Assembly: GCA_024500155.1 (NCBI GenBank)
Contig: CM044875.1
Span: forward strand, 16,763,203 to 16,827,202
DNA length: 64,000 nucleotides
Source of the DNA: Chenopodium formosanum
Taxonomy: Eukaryota > Streptophyta > Magnoliopsida > Caryophyllales > Amaranthaceae
Direction of reading: 5' to 3'
Part shown: positions 21,414 through 34,199 of the stretch, piece by piece
How positions within the stretch are numbered: the first letter of the stretch is position 1
How the letters are laid out: each line of letters starts with the position of its first letter
Made by a program: the position numbers and the translations under genes
The notes under the pieces: generated by a model
What the model saw: only the letters and a program-made list of their open reading frames with translations
Database searches by the model: none
Told to the model about the DNA's origin: nothing

Positions 21414-24400
21414 TTAGAAGGGTTCCTCTGGCTTCAGAAAGTTGTTATATTCCAGTTGGGTCATCTCTCCACCCTTTGCAGGATCAAATTTGCAACGGTA
21501 GAAGCTGCATTACGAACAAAACTGTCAGTCGTCACAAAACTTGTATTGCCCATAATACAATAATAAAAATTACCTTATGCACAAAACATGCTCACAAAAA
21601 AGTTCTCTAGTATTCAATTGAAGGGGAGGAAGAAAAAAAAGGCACCATAAAATCTTTTCAAAAGAGAAACAAAAAGGCAACTAGAAACGAAGGAGAGGGA
21701 TTTGCAAGGTTTGAATGCTACAACGCAGAAACGGGTGAATTCAATATTGATAGACATGTCACAAGTCTGAAGAGGAGAAAGTTTAAGAATAAGATGTTCC
21801 AAGATGATGATTGGAATTGGGAGTCTTGCTACTGGATTCTTGTATCATGAATTTACCCAAAAAAAAAAAAAAAAAAAAAAAACATATCGAATCTCAACAA
21901 TAACTTTGAGAATTTGATACTCAAAATACAGGTAGATTAACAATGGTCAATGAAACATTCAATGATTGAAAAAGGTATGCTAACTGCTGAGGTATACCAC
22001 CAGTAACATATTTTATAACTGAAATATATGCAAGAATGCAAGTGACTTTATAACATATGTTGATCCTGGGATTGACGGTACATTGAATTTTAATTACAGA
22101 TGTATATTCTCCACTTCAGTTGTGCAGGCACCTCCACAGGGCTTACTTAAAAATTCAGACTTCCATTGCGAAGATCAGTGGATATTTGAACCAAAAGAAG
22201 ACTTCTTGGTTGGTTTTCATGTCAGTGTGGGTTTAAATTATGACCCATAGTGCTTTGGAGGGTCAATAGTGTTGGAAGCACAAGGAGATAGAAAATTTTC
22301 CATGTTTAAACTCATACGGAAGAAAAAAAACAGTTCTATACAACCACCAGGGCCAATATATCCAAGCTGAGCATTTAATCAAGATGGCAAAAGCTGTATT
22401 GTAGCTTTGCCCAATCACCAGGAAAAATCCAGGCAGGTAGGAAGTCAGCAATGTGGAAAGGCAGAGTTGCAAAACAGATAAAAAAAACCTAGGCATATTG
22501 GCCATGGCCAAGGCCAAGCTTGGGCCGCAGTGGGTTATTTACAACATTTCGCTTTTATGAATTAATTAATCTTGGCCACCCACTATACTAGGGGTGTAAC
22601 AGCATGTTGAAACACAAGGTACTCAATTAAATCTTGTATGATAGTAGTAATTTTGATTGCTCATACTCAAAAAAATGAAAAAAAAAAACAGGGGTACTTC
22701 TGAAGTTGAAAAAATCAGCATTAAAAATTATGGATCTTTTATGCTGCAGCCTCCGGGCTCTCTAGCACCGCAGTAGCTCAGTGTGCACCCTTCAAAAGCT
22801 AAAAAATGGAAAGGACTTGATAAAAAAAAGTGGTCCCTGTTACAGCCAAGGGCTGCAATATAATGGCTTTCAGCTGAAATCTTAGTTCCCATTAGGGGAG
22901 GAGGGAAATAAACCAACATCTACAGCATCATCAGCATTGCAGTAGTAGAAATGTCTAATTATGATGAACTCAGCAACACTCGACAATATAAATTCTAAGC
23001 ATAACATGAAATTTAAAGAGCTGTATATACTTTATACCATCAAAAGAAATAATAAAAACCCTAGATGTGCTATCTATTTGGTTACTGACCTGCCATCCAT
23101 GCCAAGAATTACCACTGTATTCTTCTGATGCCCAAATGCAACGATATACTGATTCCCTTCAACTAAACGAAATTGAGCAACTGACCATTCTGAATTGAAA
23201 TACCTAGGCAATACTCCTGCACAACGAAAATAACTCAGGCCAGCAGGTAATAGAAACAAATATAATATTATTAGTAATACATTTTCCAAAAACCAAGTTA
23301 CACTTCCATCAATCTATGGTCACAAGACAGTAACTGACAGCAAAAAAAAAAAAGAGGCTACATAAAGCCAAGTACAGTAACAGCTTAACGGGTTAAGCTA
23401 TTGACAAAAGGAATGACAAAAGTAGCTATTTTTAAACTCCTCTAACGTACTCAATACCAAAAAGTCAAGAAAATGAGAACTATCAGCCTTATAAATTACT
23501 TAGAAATCAATGATATATCAGCCTTAGCTTGATTCTCCAAACTAGCAAGAACAATGCACTTACAAGTACTATCTAGCATTATCTATGAGTATCAACCTAA
23601 TTTCATATGAACACCAAATGTGCAATATTCTAAATCTTCCAAGATTAAAAAAAATATATATAATATATATATTATCATCACTGCACACCAGATTTAAATC
23701 AAGAGAACACAGGAGCAGCACAGCCAACAAAATCAGATTCAATGCAAGTATCAGCACCATCAGCTTGATTGGTACAGAGGCCTTAAAACAATTTTAAGGC
23801 AATAAAAAGTTTGCACAGCCAAGGCTGTTTTGTCCATGAAATTGATGCCCTAAAGAAACAAAGAACAATATTATACCACAATTTTTTTCTAACCAAATAG
23901 TTGGTTTTAAGCATTTTAATTAAAGAACAGATGTAATTGAACAAGTGGATATTCTTGCGTCAGGAAACACACAGAAGAAAAATTTACAAATGAAAAGAGG
24001 GGGGGGGGGTAAAAAGTTAATAAGTTATTCAATGCAAGTAACAGCCACCTATAAAAAAATTTACACAGATATCCTAAAAAGTTAATAAGTTAAAACAAAT
24101 TGTTTATTATATTCTATACTATCCAAAATCCTTATTAAGCTATGGGGCACAATTCTTTGCAATAGAGGGAATGTGAATGGAAAGTAATTAAGAGGAAGAC
24201 ACAAGGGGCAGGGACGACATAGGATTGGGTAAATGTTTGTAAACAAAGTATTGACAAGTCGTATATTGTGCGTGTTTTTAGAGTCCATTTAGGTAGTTTT
24301 CGAGTCTAGATTAGTTGTTCCTAGCTTATTTTAGCTTGGTTTGGTTTGGTTGTAATCATATTATGCTTTTATGGGTAGTTTCGTTGTTTTTGATGTATTT

Positions 24401-27400
24401 CAGGATGAATGAGACTAATTTGGATGGTCACAAGAGTTCGTTACGGTGAAGGAGTAGTATCCCATGTCCACCCTGGCAGCCAGGGCGACGAAAGGAGAAG
24501 AGATTAGCAAAGTATTACTACGAAGTATCCTTCTCCCATCGCCTTAGCAAGGCAGCATTGCCCTGACAGCCAGGGTGATGAGGATTTGTGTTGTTATAAG
24601 CTTTAAACGTCAGCAATCGTGGAGTGTCTTGCGCGCCCGACCGGCAGCATTGCCCGGGCACACGAAGTACGATCCTTGAAGACTTTAGAAGAGGCGTAAG
24701 ATGTGAGAATGCTATGCGCGCCCGACCGGGCAGCATTGCCCTAGCTGCCCGGGCAATGTGTCGGCGACCTATTTTTCCTACTTTTTCGAGATTTATTATT
24801 TCAAGGAATATAAATACCTCTTGTAAACCCCGATTAAGTAACTTAGTTATTATTTTCCAGCTTTAAAAACTTTCATTAGAACCCTAATATTCTCTCTAGA
24901 TCTAGATTAATTTGCACTTTCAAGTTTTTTATCTTTGTTCATCAACAATTTGTACTTTTCTTCATTCAAGTAATTGGTATTCATCTTTTCTTCTTCCTTT
25001 ACTTTTATTTACTTATTAATCATGTTTTCTTCATTGAATATTGTTTTTGCTTCCGTTTATATGTGTGAGTAGTCTCTTAAATCCGGATCTTAAGGAATCC
25101 GAATATGATTGATGCATGAATTAAATCTTTAAATTCTCCAATAATAATCCCAATTGACATGCTTAATTGATTATGCTTATGCCAATACTAGATTAGTGAT
25201 AATTAGTATTGTTATTATTCCTTTGTTATAATCGCAACGAGAGTTGGATTTTAACGGAATTGAATAGATTAATTAAGGGTTTGAAACTCATCATGAGAAT
25301 AGTTGAATGAATGATTAGGATGTTAGAGTAATGAGCTTAACGTCTCTAATTTACATGATTCCATGAGAATAGGTATGATTGTGATTGGAGAAGCCATTGA
25401 TAACTCGAGAGAGACCTTTGGTATTATCTAGGGATTACTTCTCCTCTTTTTAACTGATTTATATATTGGTGGTAGAATTATTATTGCACTGATTATATTC
25501 ATGGTAATGCTTGATCTTGGATGTATTTAGTATTTGATTTATCATATTATTTAGTTTAGACCTAATACCCGACTCAGATCTGTACATATTTTTTTCTAAT
25601 ATAAAAAATTACATAAATCATAAGTTATCTAATCTAAAAAATCAGATGAAAGAAAAACCTGAAGAACCTAACTCTAAACTATAGCCGCCACTTCTCCAAG
25701 GGCTCCAAGTCAAACGACTCCTAATAGCTCCTACTCTCATCAAGTTGATTGTCGTATGTGTTAGTAGTATATTTTTTTAATGTTATCTTTTTTTTATATA
25801 AAGTTTATTTTGATATACACTATGCAACAAGATTATTAAATATATCTATATGTATAGTCACACAAGTAATAGGATAGTTATAATATATAAAAAGAATAAT
25901 TAACTGATTAAAAAGTCATAATTAGATCCATTTTGGACCCGTTTTAGACCTAAGACCCGCTAAACCCAGACTGATTTATTTAGACCCAGGGATCGCTGGG
26001 TCAGATATGGATCCACCTCCAAAAATCCGACTCTGGGTTTTCTCAGACCCGACCCGACCCGACCCATTGTCATCCCTAATATTACCCTTAATTAGATCCA
26101 TTCTTTTGGACCGTATTAGACCTAAGACCCGCTAAACCCAGTATATCTAGGTATGGGACTGATTTATTTAAACCCAGAGGCGGATCTGGGTCAGATATGG
26201 ATCCACCTCCAAAAATCCGACTCTAGACCCGACCCAAATCCAACTCATTGTCAACCCTAATATTACCCTTATGTTACTGTTGGTTTAATCAACATAATAA
26301 AACTCTCTTTTTGTCCCATAATGTAAGCACAAAATTTTAAATCAGGTACTTATGTTACCCCTAAGATAATTTTAAATCCTAGATCTAAAGACAAAGGAAA
26401 ACCTTTAGCAAAAACATAGTTAGCTTCCACTGTAATTATGAGAACCACATAAGTAAATTTATCTTCCTCAATTCTATCATGCATACGGAAGTAGCAAGAA
26501 AATCACCATTATCACAAATATTGTGGTCAAAGACATGCATAACCGGCCACTAAATTCTGGATTAAATCCATCACATGATTTTCATTATTACCGGTAATTC
26601 AAACATTTATTTTTTCAAATGTAAGATTTCTATATTTATTTACACCCTTGATTGTGGGTGATGATTTTTATGTGGCTTTGCATTTGCATTATAGTGAGTA
26701 GCTCAGTTTGGTTTTTTTGTAATTGGATATTATATTTGGATAAGTAGAATTAGAGGGTAAACTTGTAGACATAGAGGCTACACCCACAAATATAGAATGA
26801 TACGAAGTGTATAATATGGATATGATCATATGAGGAAATACTACACTATTTTAATCATATATATTGTATAAGATATTTTAAAATCAAGGAAATCATATTA
26901 ACAAATTCATCTATTATCCTAAATATTCTCTTATATCCTTCCAATTTATATTTTTTGTTTATTATTCTTTATTACATTATCTTGTGATCTTTAACAATTA
27001 TATTGAAATGTTATATAGTGATTTAATAATCGTAATATTTTCAGTATTATAGATTAAAGTATATTATTATAAATACATTTCGGCTGCAATTGAATATTTC
27101 ACCTTACCTCAATTAGCTAGCCGTTTAGTGTCAAAAAAAAAGCTAGCCATTAATGTATGTCAAAAGCTATAATATAATTTTAATGATCATATAGTGGTTC
27201 TATTTATCATTTGAATCTTCATTTTTATTAAAAAAAAATAAAAATATAACAACCTAAGTTGGCAGAAAGAAGTATACAAGTGTATATCCTAGCTAGTAGC
27301 TAGTATATATATTGTATTCATCATTTATTTAAGATAATTTATCTTTATTTTGTATTCTATGTCATAAGCTACACTATAAATATGAGTGATTGTATAATAA

Positions 27401-30400
27401 TACTTCTATTTATCATTTGATTTTTTTTTTTAAAAAAAAAAAAAAAATAATCTTAAAATTAATGGAACTTTTGTTTATTATTATGTAGGACTAATTAATC
27501 TAACTATATATTAAGACTCATATATTCTACCTCATATAGATGAATCTTTTACATTAGCATTTCGAAGTACCATTTTGGCATGCATATGTATTAATTTCAT
27601 GAATATTATTACTGTTAAATTCAAATCTAAAATTGGGAAAAAAAAAAATATATATATATATATTAGACGAATCAAATAATGAATACTCTGTAAAAATTTA
27701 CTAAAATCAAAAGTTGGCAAATTGATCACACAATAATACTCATTTACATTTAGTTATATATGATAGCATATACATTATTTACTAATTTAATAAGATCACT
27801 ATTTGGAATCTTTATAATTTATATACAGCTCAATTAAATGCCTTATTTTGTTAACTAAATTCTATGATACCATTTTATATGATATAAAATATTTTTACTA
27901 TATATACTTCCTCCGCTTTTTAATGGTTGCAATACACACTTTTTCATGCTATTTAAGAAAAGTGGGGTTCATATGATGTAATACAATTTAAAATGAGGTG
28001 AGTGGTTTTTTGTAATACAATTTAAGAAAAGTGTGCTTTTAAAAAAAAGAAATAGTCCAACTTTTTCCAAAAAAACTTTCCATTTATAGTGTGTTGCAAG
28101 TATTGTGACATTTCCATTTTAGGGAAGTGTTGCAAGTATTAAAAAACGGAGGAAGTACACTACCACATTTAGTTATATAAGATAGTCTTTATTGTCAATT
28201 TAAGGAGATCGATTAGTGATTATTAGTAACTAAAATGATTCCTTTAGATTGCATATTAATATATACTGCGAATTACCATAAGTAGCATTATGTAATTAGG
28301 CGGGAAAAAATTCATTGTAAGAGGGCCATGTGTCAATTTTAGGTTGAGTGTACTCTGTTTTAGTATAATTATAGATAGATAGATTATTTGATATGGTTAC
28401 TTGCTTACTAGTTATTTGAGTCTATTTAATTAGTTGAACCATAGTCTCTTGGGATCTAACCCTTGCTTGCCCGTCTACATAGTAGTGGTCTAGTTAGGTT
28501 TATTTTTGTTAGGTACGCGACACGCCTATCATACAGACAACTGTGTCCATGTTTCCAATATCCTTCGTTAGGCTATGTAACTCATTGAGCTCACTAAAAG
28601 AACAGTAGGACATGTTACATTTAACAGATGAACAAACCCCTTAGTACAAGAAAATCCCTCTTTCGCTACATGTAATTCTAATAATCAACTTAAGAAATAA
28701 AGTCAATAAGCAATGAGAAATACTTGTCTGATACGAAGTATTTGATTTTCGCCACTGAAAATCCATTTTGTGAAATAAATAAATAAAATAAAATAAAAAA
28801 CTTTCCGTACTTGTAAATCTAAGTGACATTGAATCACAGAGGAAAATTTAGAGGTATCAATTCGAATGATCGGATCAGGTTTGATGATATTGGGTCGAGT
28901 CAGGTCAATTTTTAAAGTTGATTTATGCTAAATTATTGTGTCCACGCAAGTCCAAATCTAAATCGGATATTTTTCGGGTTGGTTACGGATCGGGTCCGAT
29001 TGGGTCGGGTCGGGTGTGATTTAGACAACTCTAGGAAAATTATACAAGATGCTGATATTTAACACAGAACAGGAGACATAGGTAATGATATAAATTGCAA
29101 GCAGTGACTGACTGACCTTTAATAAAAGAAAGAGATGAGCCAGCAGGTGCACCAGCAGCATTGCTTTCAGGAGCAGGATTTGGATTTTCAGTGCCTGGGG
29201 AACCAGAATTAACCTTCAAGCTGAAGACATGAACAGTACCCTTGTCGCTTGAAACAGCTAACCACTGAGCAGTGGTAGAGAAGGCCAAGCTGTATATCTC
29301 TGCTCTATCTGCACCTCTTCTTACCTACAGTACCCAATAAATCTGATATGTAAGATTCATTGGCAATCTTGTATGCCATTGAGAAAAAAAACTCATTAAT
29401 GAAAGCTACAAAATATTAAAAATCAAATAGGGGCTGCAATAGACAGAGTTAAGCAGGTTCAAATGTATGGAGCCTTAGTACATTAAAGTAATCATGCAAT
29501 ACAAGTATACAACCCACATCAACATTAATTATAATCAGCAAAAAAGAGAAAAGTAGAAGCAGTCCACCGTAATACAAAAACCAAGTATATATAAACATTG
29601 TTAAGCACGTTGTACATACAATCATCAACTTACTAATAGCCTAATGCCATTAGTTCACAATGAAGCCTAAATGATATTTGAAGCAGTGTGAAACCACAGA
29701 TTTCCAATCTTATTGCACAAATAAATAAGTTCACATGCTATAAAACACAAACAAAATATTTAAGAATCAGGGGGGTGGGGGGGAGGGAGGGAGTACAGTG
29801 ACATAGTAAAACAGATGCTAAACCAATCCCAAAGTAATGATTATGAGAAGAATGCTTTTCTCAATGCTGGTTCCTATTTAAGCAATTTTTTTTCAATGAT
29901 AGGAATCACAGGTGCTCCTATAGTGAGAAAATACTAGTTTATCTCCTTGATTAACATTAATTGTTTATCAGTGGCAAATATGAAATTAAATGGCATATTT
30001 TTGCACTGTTTATAGGTAAGACTGCTAACACCATTAGCAGCTAAGGTTTTGCCCCAAAATATTAACAATTGACCACTATGCCAATTAAGAGAGTGCTGGT
30101 CTAAAACCAGTCCCTCATCCCACATTGCTCAACTTGTTGTGTGGATCTCCAGTGCAAAAGATGCTTTACAATCAATTGATAAATCATGATCAACATTATG
30201 CCATAGTGTGGGAACCAAGTGAAAGCAAAGCAAAATCCTTCATAGCCCAGTTTTAAAATGATTTGCTGTTTAAGATCAGCTTTATATTGTCAGTGCCATT
30301 TGGGTTTTAATCAGATAATCTTCCTTCAATATAGATTATTTACAAACAAACATAACTAGTGGTAATGAATAATACTTCAAGTTCTTCGTCCGATAGTTTA

Positions 30401-32120
30401 GTGGACGCAAAGAATATGCTACAGATACTCATATATTGCTGCATATGTGGTTATCAGATGCTGACAACTGTGGCAACCAAGTTTCAGTGGTTGCAGCTCC
30501 CAATAACTTATGCATTTATTTGTTTGCATTTAAATTACCTCTAAAATTTGTAGTGATCACATAATTCGTGATTAAAATCAATGACGTCCTTGATGAGCTA
30601 TAATAACCATTGTTGCATTCTTCAAGCTATTTACCGTTTCTCAAGCCGACAGCAAACCAAACACAACATAAAGCTTGCGACGCTCAAGTGACCATTAAGG
30701 CATTCACTAGTTAACTGTTACCCATTTTTATCAACTACAAACATGCCAGCTATCACTTTACCCCCACAATGTGAAAGATAAAAAGAAATTTCTTCACCTA
30801 GGCACCTAAAATTTGCATTCTGCCTCTTTGGCTTTCAACTACACTACAATTCCACTCTCTTCAACCTAGACTCTCAACAAATGAAGCAACTTCATAAGAG
30901 ATGTCAGGCATCAACTAAACACAATCTCATAATGTTTATAGCCCTATCATCATCAAAAGTTCCATACAATCTCGCGATTACAAACAATAAATATCACTAT
31001 CCGGCATCACAAGAAACAGGCATACTTGATATCTCAAAATTCTGTAACTGTGTATAGCTGTATACTTCTGAAACAAATTAGCTATGAAACACATGAATAC
31101 ATATATTTATCTATAAGAAAGAAAGACCAAAAAGCAATGTCATTTGAATCAAATCAAATATAAATTATTTCTCAAGCGAAAAACAAAACTCGAATTAAAA
31201 GTTACCTCCTGCAGCAATGTACCATCAAAAGTATTAAAGATCCTCACAAGCGTCCCCTTCGAGCTCGCGGTAGCCAAAAGACCTCCATCTTGAGTTAAGG
31301 AAAAGCAAGCAATCCTAGAATCATGAGCCATAATAAACTTAGTCTTTCTAGAAGCATAATGCTCAACCCGAATTTGCCCCTTCCTCAATCCAGGACAGAC
31401 TAACACCAACTTCCCTGCCGATTGCGAAACCTCACACAGCCCCTTTGGATTAGCACTAGTCTCAATCTGATGCAATAACTTCAAATCAGCAAAATTATAA
31501 ACAAACACCTTCTGCTCCAAAACAACCACAATTCGATCACGACGAAGCCGAACACCGCGAACTTCCGACCGAAACGACAATTCCCCAATACACCTGCTTT
31601 GATGATCATCCCAAATCATAACCTTATTAACAGGGTACTGAGGGTCAGGTCCTCCACCAACTAAAGCAAGAATATTACATCGATACAACATTTCCACCTT
31701 CCCAATACCCCCACCTCGATCAAAATCCCTTCGAAAAATTTCCCTAAAAGGATCACAATTATAGATTCGAAACCCTCGATCAGTCCCAGATGAAAAACAC
31801 CCATAATCTTGATTAAACGAAACATGAAGAAGAGCAAGAGGCTGAGAAGATGAAAGCGAATTTGGGGAATTGGGATTAGGGTTAGGGTTTTCCGATAGAG
31901 AAGTTCGAATTGGGGGAAGAGTAGAAGGAGGAGAGAGAGAATCAGATTCTTCGGGATTGGAATCGAAGTAAAGGTGATCAGATTGCTCCGACATGGAAGT
32001 CGCCGGCGATGAAGGTGGTGGTGGGAGGCTTGGATCAACTGGGAGGAATGAAGATGGGGAAGAAGATGGAGAATTAGGGTTAGGGTTTGGATTGTTTGGC
32101 CAAGCTGAAACGGTCGCCAT
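21414..32120 (-). CDS. ATG18A: Autophagy protein ATG18a-type PROPPIN (WD-repeat)
   Basis: Four exons: 32120-31206, 29324-29117, 23216-23090 and 21504-21414. They join in frame to 446 residues. PROPPINs are WD-repeat beta-propellers that bind phosphatidylinositol 3-phosphate on forming autophagosomes and help recruit ATG2. The N-terminal ~95 residues are a Pro/Ser/Asn-rich tail. The propeller follows, with GTDRGFRIYNCDPFREIFRR, LALVGGGPDPQYP, KVMIWDDHQ, VRLRRDRIVVVLEQKVFVY and HDSRIACFSLTQDG. The lipid-binding RRG motif (LLQEVRRGADRAEIYS) spans the exon 1/2 junction at residues 302-317. A Ser/Pro-rich loop occupies exon 2. Exons 3 and 4 give YFNSEWSVAQFRL, GHQKNTVVILGMDG and SFYRCKFDPAKGGEM, ending KPEEPF. 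This closely follows Arabidopsis ATG18a as I remember it. The start is the first ATG fitting MATVSAWP; an upstream in-frame ATG (MKLSS) is less likely. Introns are 1.9, 5.9 and 1.6 kb. Confidence 0.93.
24000..24010. repeat. Poly(G) run
   Basis: Eleven G residues in intron 2 of the ATG18 gene. Confidence 0.8.
24264..25553 (+). mobile_element. LTR-like block in ATG18 intron 2
   Basis: A stretch with solo-LTR features on the plus strand: it may start tgtgcgtgttttt, and has a GC-rich repeat block at 24460-24780. A TATA-like tataaatacctc lies at about 24808-24820, followed by a CT-rich leader with ctctctag. It lacks coding sequence. I could not prove a 5-bp target duplication, so both ends are guesses. 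Ty3/gypsy and Copia origins are both possible. Confidence 0.4.
24632..24760. repeat. GC-rich direct repeats with palindromes
   Basis: GCGCGCCCGACCGG(G)CAGCATTGCCC occurs twice (about 24632 and 24718). Related pieces (CAGCATTGCCCTGACAGCC, ctggcagccaggg) lie just before. The copies contain short palindromes such as GCCCGGGC. The block stands out from the AT-rich intron. Confidence 0.7.
25920..26275. repeat. Tandem duplication, about 175-bp unit, GACCC-rich
   Basis: Two adjacent copies (about 25920-26090 and 26091-26275) share cctaagacccgctaaaccca, atatggatccacctccaaaa and gacccgaccca. The sequence resembles widespread plant repeats rich in GGGTCGGGTC. It lies in intron 2 of ATG18; similar sequence occurs at 28850-29030. 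Confidence 0.75.
27907..28155. mobile_element. Stowaway MITE in ATG18 intron 2
   Basis: A 249-bp element with ends cttcctccgctttttaatgg and aaaaaacggaggaag, flanked by TA at 27905-27906 and 28156-28157. The inner stem pairs ggttgcaatacac with its near-complement near the other end. Confidence 0.8.
28850..29030. repeat. GGGTCGGGTC-rich dispersed repeat
   Basis: Degenerate repeat with ggatcgggtccgattgggtc and gggtcgggtgtgattta. Related to the tandem pair at 25920-26275 but in the other orientation. It ends about 85 bp from ATG18 exon 2. Confidence 0.45.
29769..29794 (+). repeat. G-rich tract in ATG18 intron 1
   Basis: Five or more G runs (ggggggtgggggggaggg and onward) within 26 bp. It could form a G-quadruplex on the non-template strand of the gene; this is inference only. 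Confidence 0.6.
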
Positions 32121-32149
32121 TGATGAAAGCTTCAATTTTTATTTTATTT

Positions 32150-33200
32150 TTTTTATGATGACTTTTTTTTTTTTGGGTGATTTTATAGATGTAGTAGAAG
32201 AAGAGTGGTAGAATTGAGTGAATTTGGGAGAGAAGGTAGTTAGGACTTAGGAAGTTTATTGTTTTGATAAATTCTTAATGCTTTGTTAAGGAGATTAGTG
32301 ATTTACTCCTATAAGATAGGGATTAAGGATAGTGACATTAGGATTGGATTATTTGATTGGGTGTTAAGGAAAATGGTAAGTTGTGAACACGCAATTTATA
32401 ATTGCTCCATTGTTAATTTGCATATTGGAATATAAATTATTTTATTTTTGGACGGGTAGTGGTGGTTTGGGATTTGAGACTGTGTTCGTTGTGATTTACT
32501 GTTCAGCTAATTGCCTGCTTTGGCTGCTTATGTAGTCTAAGTGATAGAATCCACCTCTTTCCAATGTTTTATACAACTATGTCTTTTCTAGTTCAAGCAT
32601 TAGATTCCATTATCACGATTATGTAAGAGCTGATCAACATCGGCTCGATCCAAGCCGAAAATAGGGTGGGTTTGGACAAGCTTAAAAACACATTTTTAAT
32701 TAAAAACTCAAACCCAACCCGAAAAAGTCCGCTTTAGTTTGGCAAGTTCGGTACTTTCTGTGAGTTTGGCCACGAGATATGATGTTAAGGCTCGGCCCGA
32801 CCCAGTTTTTCTTTTTATCACCTCTAGATTATGTGAAACAATGAAAAACAATGTAAATCCAAAACAAAGCTCTTTATGCAGGGAGTAAATGATTTATGAA
32901 AATCCAAAAGCTTTTTACTTAGTATCAAGTTTTGCATCACTTTTATGCTTGTGTATTGTTAGGCCTTCGTAGGTATTGTGTCATCACTTACTCTAGCACC
33001 CGAAGCTTACTATACGCAAGAACTCGTGATCTTGTCTCACTTGTGAGTACCCTAACTAGCTTGGCAGTCACAACTCACCAGTCCTAATTAGCCGCACTAT
33101 GTCGCCGAATGACAGGAGTGTCGCAACCCTTAAGATTTAAACGTCTGCTTGTGTTGCTTTGTGCTCACAAGCCTTATTTTCGCACAAGACTTGCTAGAAG
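32150..33200. other. ATG18 upstream region and intergenic DNA
   Basis: About 300 bp upstream of the ATG18 start probably include its leader and core promoter, but no clear TATA box was chosen. Around 32640-32830 is a degenerate repeat (caaacccaacccgaaaaag, ggctcggcccgaccca) of the same type as 28850-29030. No other gene was recognised. Confidence 0.4.
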
Positions 33201-33605
33201 GAAATAGTATGTTGTACGATCTAATATCTGAACACTAAGATCGTTGGTATCAAAGTTGAAAATTGAACCTCTTCATAGTCGTCAACTAAGACACATGCGA
33301 GCATCCTAGTAAGCACTACTCAGATATGGAAACAAGCAAAGAAAGAATATGTTGGCTTAAAGGCTAGTCTGAACAATAGGCCCAGTCAAGCAGGTGATGA
33401 TCAAGCAATAAAAGCAAATTGATGAGTCACGAGAATGGTCAACGAATTAGTGCAAGAAAGAGACATGCTTTGTCAGGCGATCCAAAGACATTAACATACA
33501 TGCGACCTTAATGCGATGTGGACAAAGATGGTGGTGTTGTTGCAATAAAGATCAAACCTCCCAAACTCGCAACTATAGTGGTACGGTGTCAGAGACACAA
33601 AAGAC

Positions 33606-33760
33606 ATGGAAAGCTTCCTCTTCGACATAGAGCAATACTTTCGAATTCATCATCAATTGAGTGGTGATTTAAAAGTGGATACTAGGATCATGTACTTGTC
33701 GAATAATGCTAAGATGTGGTGGCACACACTAAGCACGATTGCATCGAAGAAAGAAAGTTG

Positions 33761-33791
<31 letters not shown>

Positions 33792-34080
33792 GGGCGTAAT
33801 CATAGAAGGAGCTTAGAGTTTAAATTTACCCCGGGGGCATTGAATTGTTGCTCGAATATAATTAAGAAAAACCCACCAAAAGGGCTCGATTTGCGACTAT
33901 GTGAAGGAATACTTGGAGATCATGTTGTATATTCAAGACATGTATGAGAAGGATTGGTTGTTCACCTTCATCAATGGGTTACAAGAATGAGAGCAATACG
34001 AAAAGGTTGATATTCTATTAACCATCATGATTGTTGTAGAAAGACCAATGGACCCTCTGTTGAGAGATCTCATCACTCAA
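33606..34080 (+). pseudogene. Decayed Ty3/gypsy gag fragment
   Basis: Two pieces resemble retrotransposon gag. The first (33606-33760) reads ESFLFDIEQYF, RIMYLSNNAKMWW, which fits the FL-x-x-x-E-x-Y-F ... A-x-x-WW pattern of plant gypsy gag. The second (about 33890-34080, another frame) reads DYVKEYLEIMLYIQDM and DWLFTFINGLQ, then a stop. An (AT)n run and unrelated sequence separate them. A possible primer-binding site, tggtatcaaag, lies at about 33245. No protease, RT or integrase follows. Confidence 0.6.
33764..33791. repeat. (AT)14 microsatellite inside the gag remnant
   Basis: A 28-bp AT run that interrupts the decayed gag sequence. Confidence 0.95.
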
Positions 34081-34199
34081 AGAAAAAGACCAATGGGACG
34101 TCTACGCATACACTCCGAAAGAAACTCTCTGTAGGAAACCCGAGAAAGCAGTCTCCAAAAAGAAATCTAAAGAAGAAGCTCCCTAGAAGTTGTTCAAGA

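Noticed and set aside
31661..32038. 125-residue frame in a different phase over ATG18 exon 1
   Set aside because: Overlaps the clear ATG18 coding frame and has no similarity of its own.
32950..33250. LTR upstream of the decayed gag
   Set aside because: A primer-binding-like site exists at about 33245, but no clear LTR start, TATA box or target duplication could be found.
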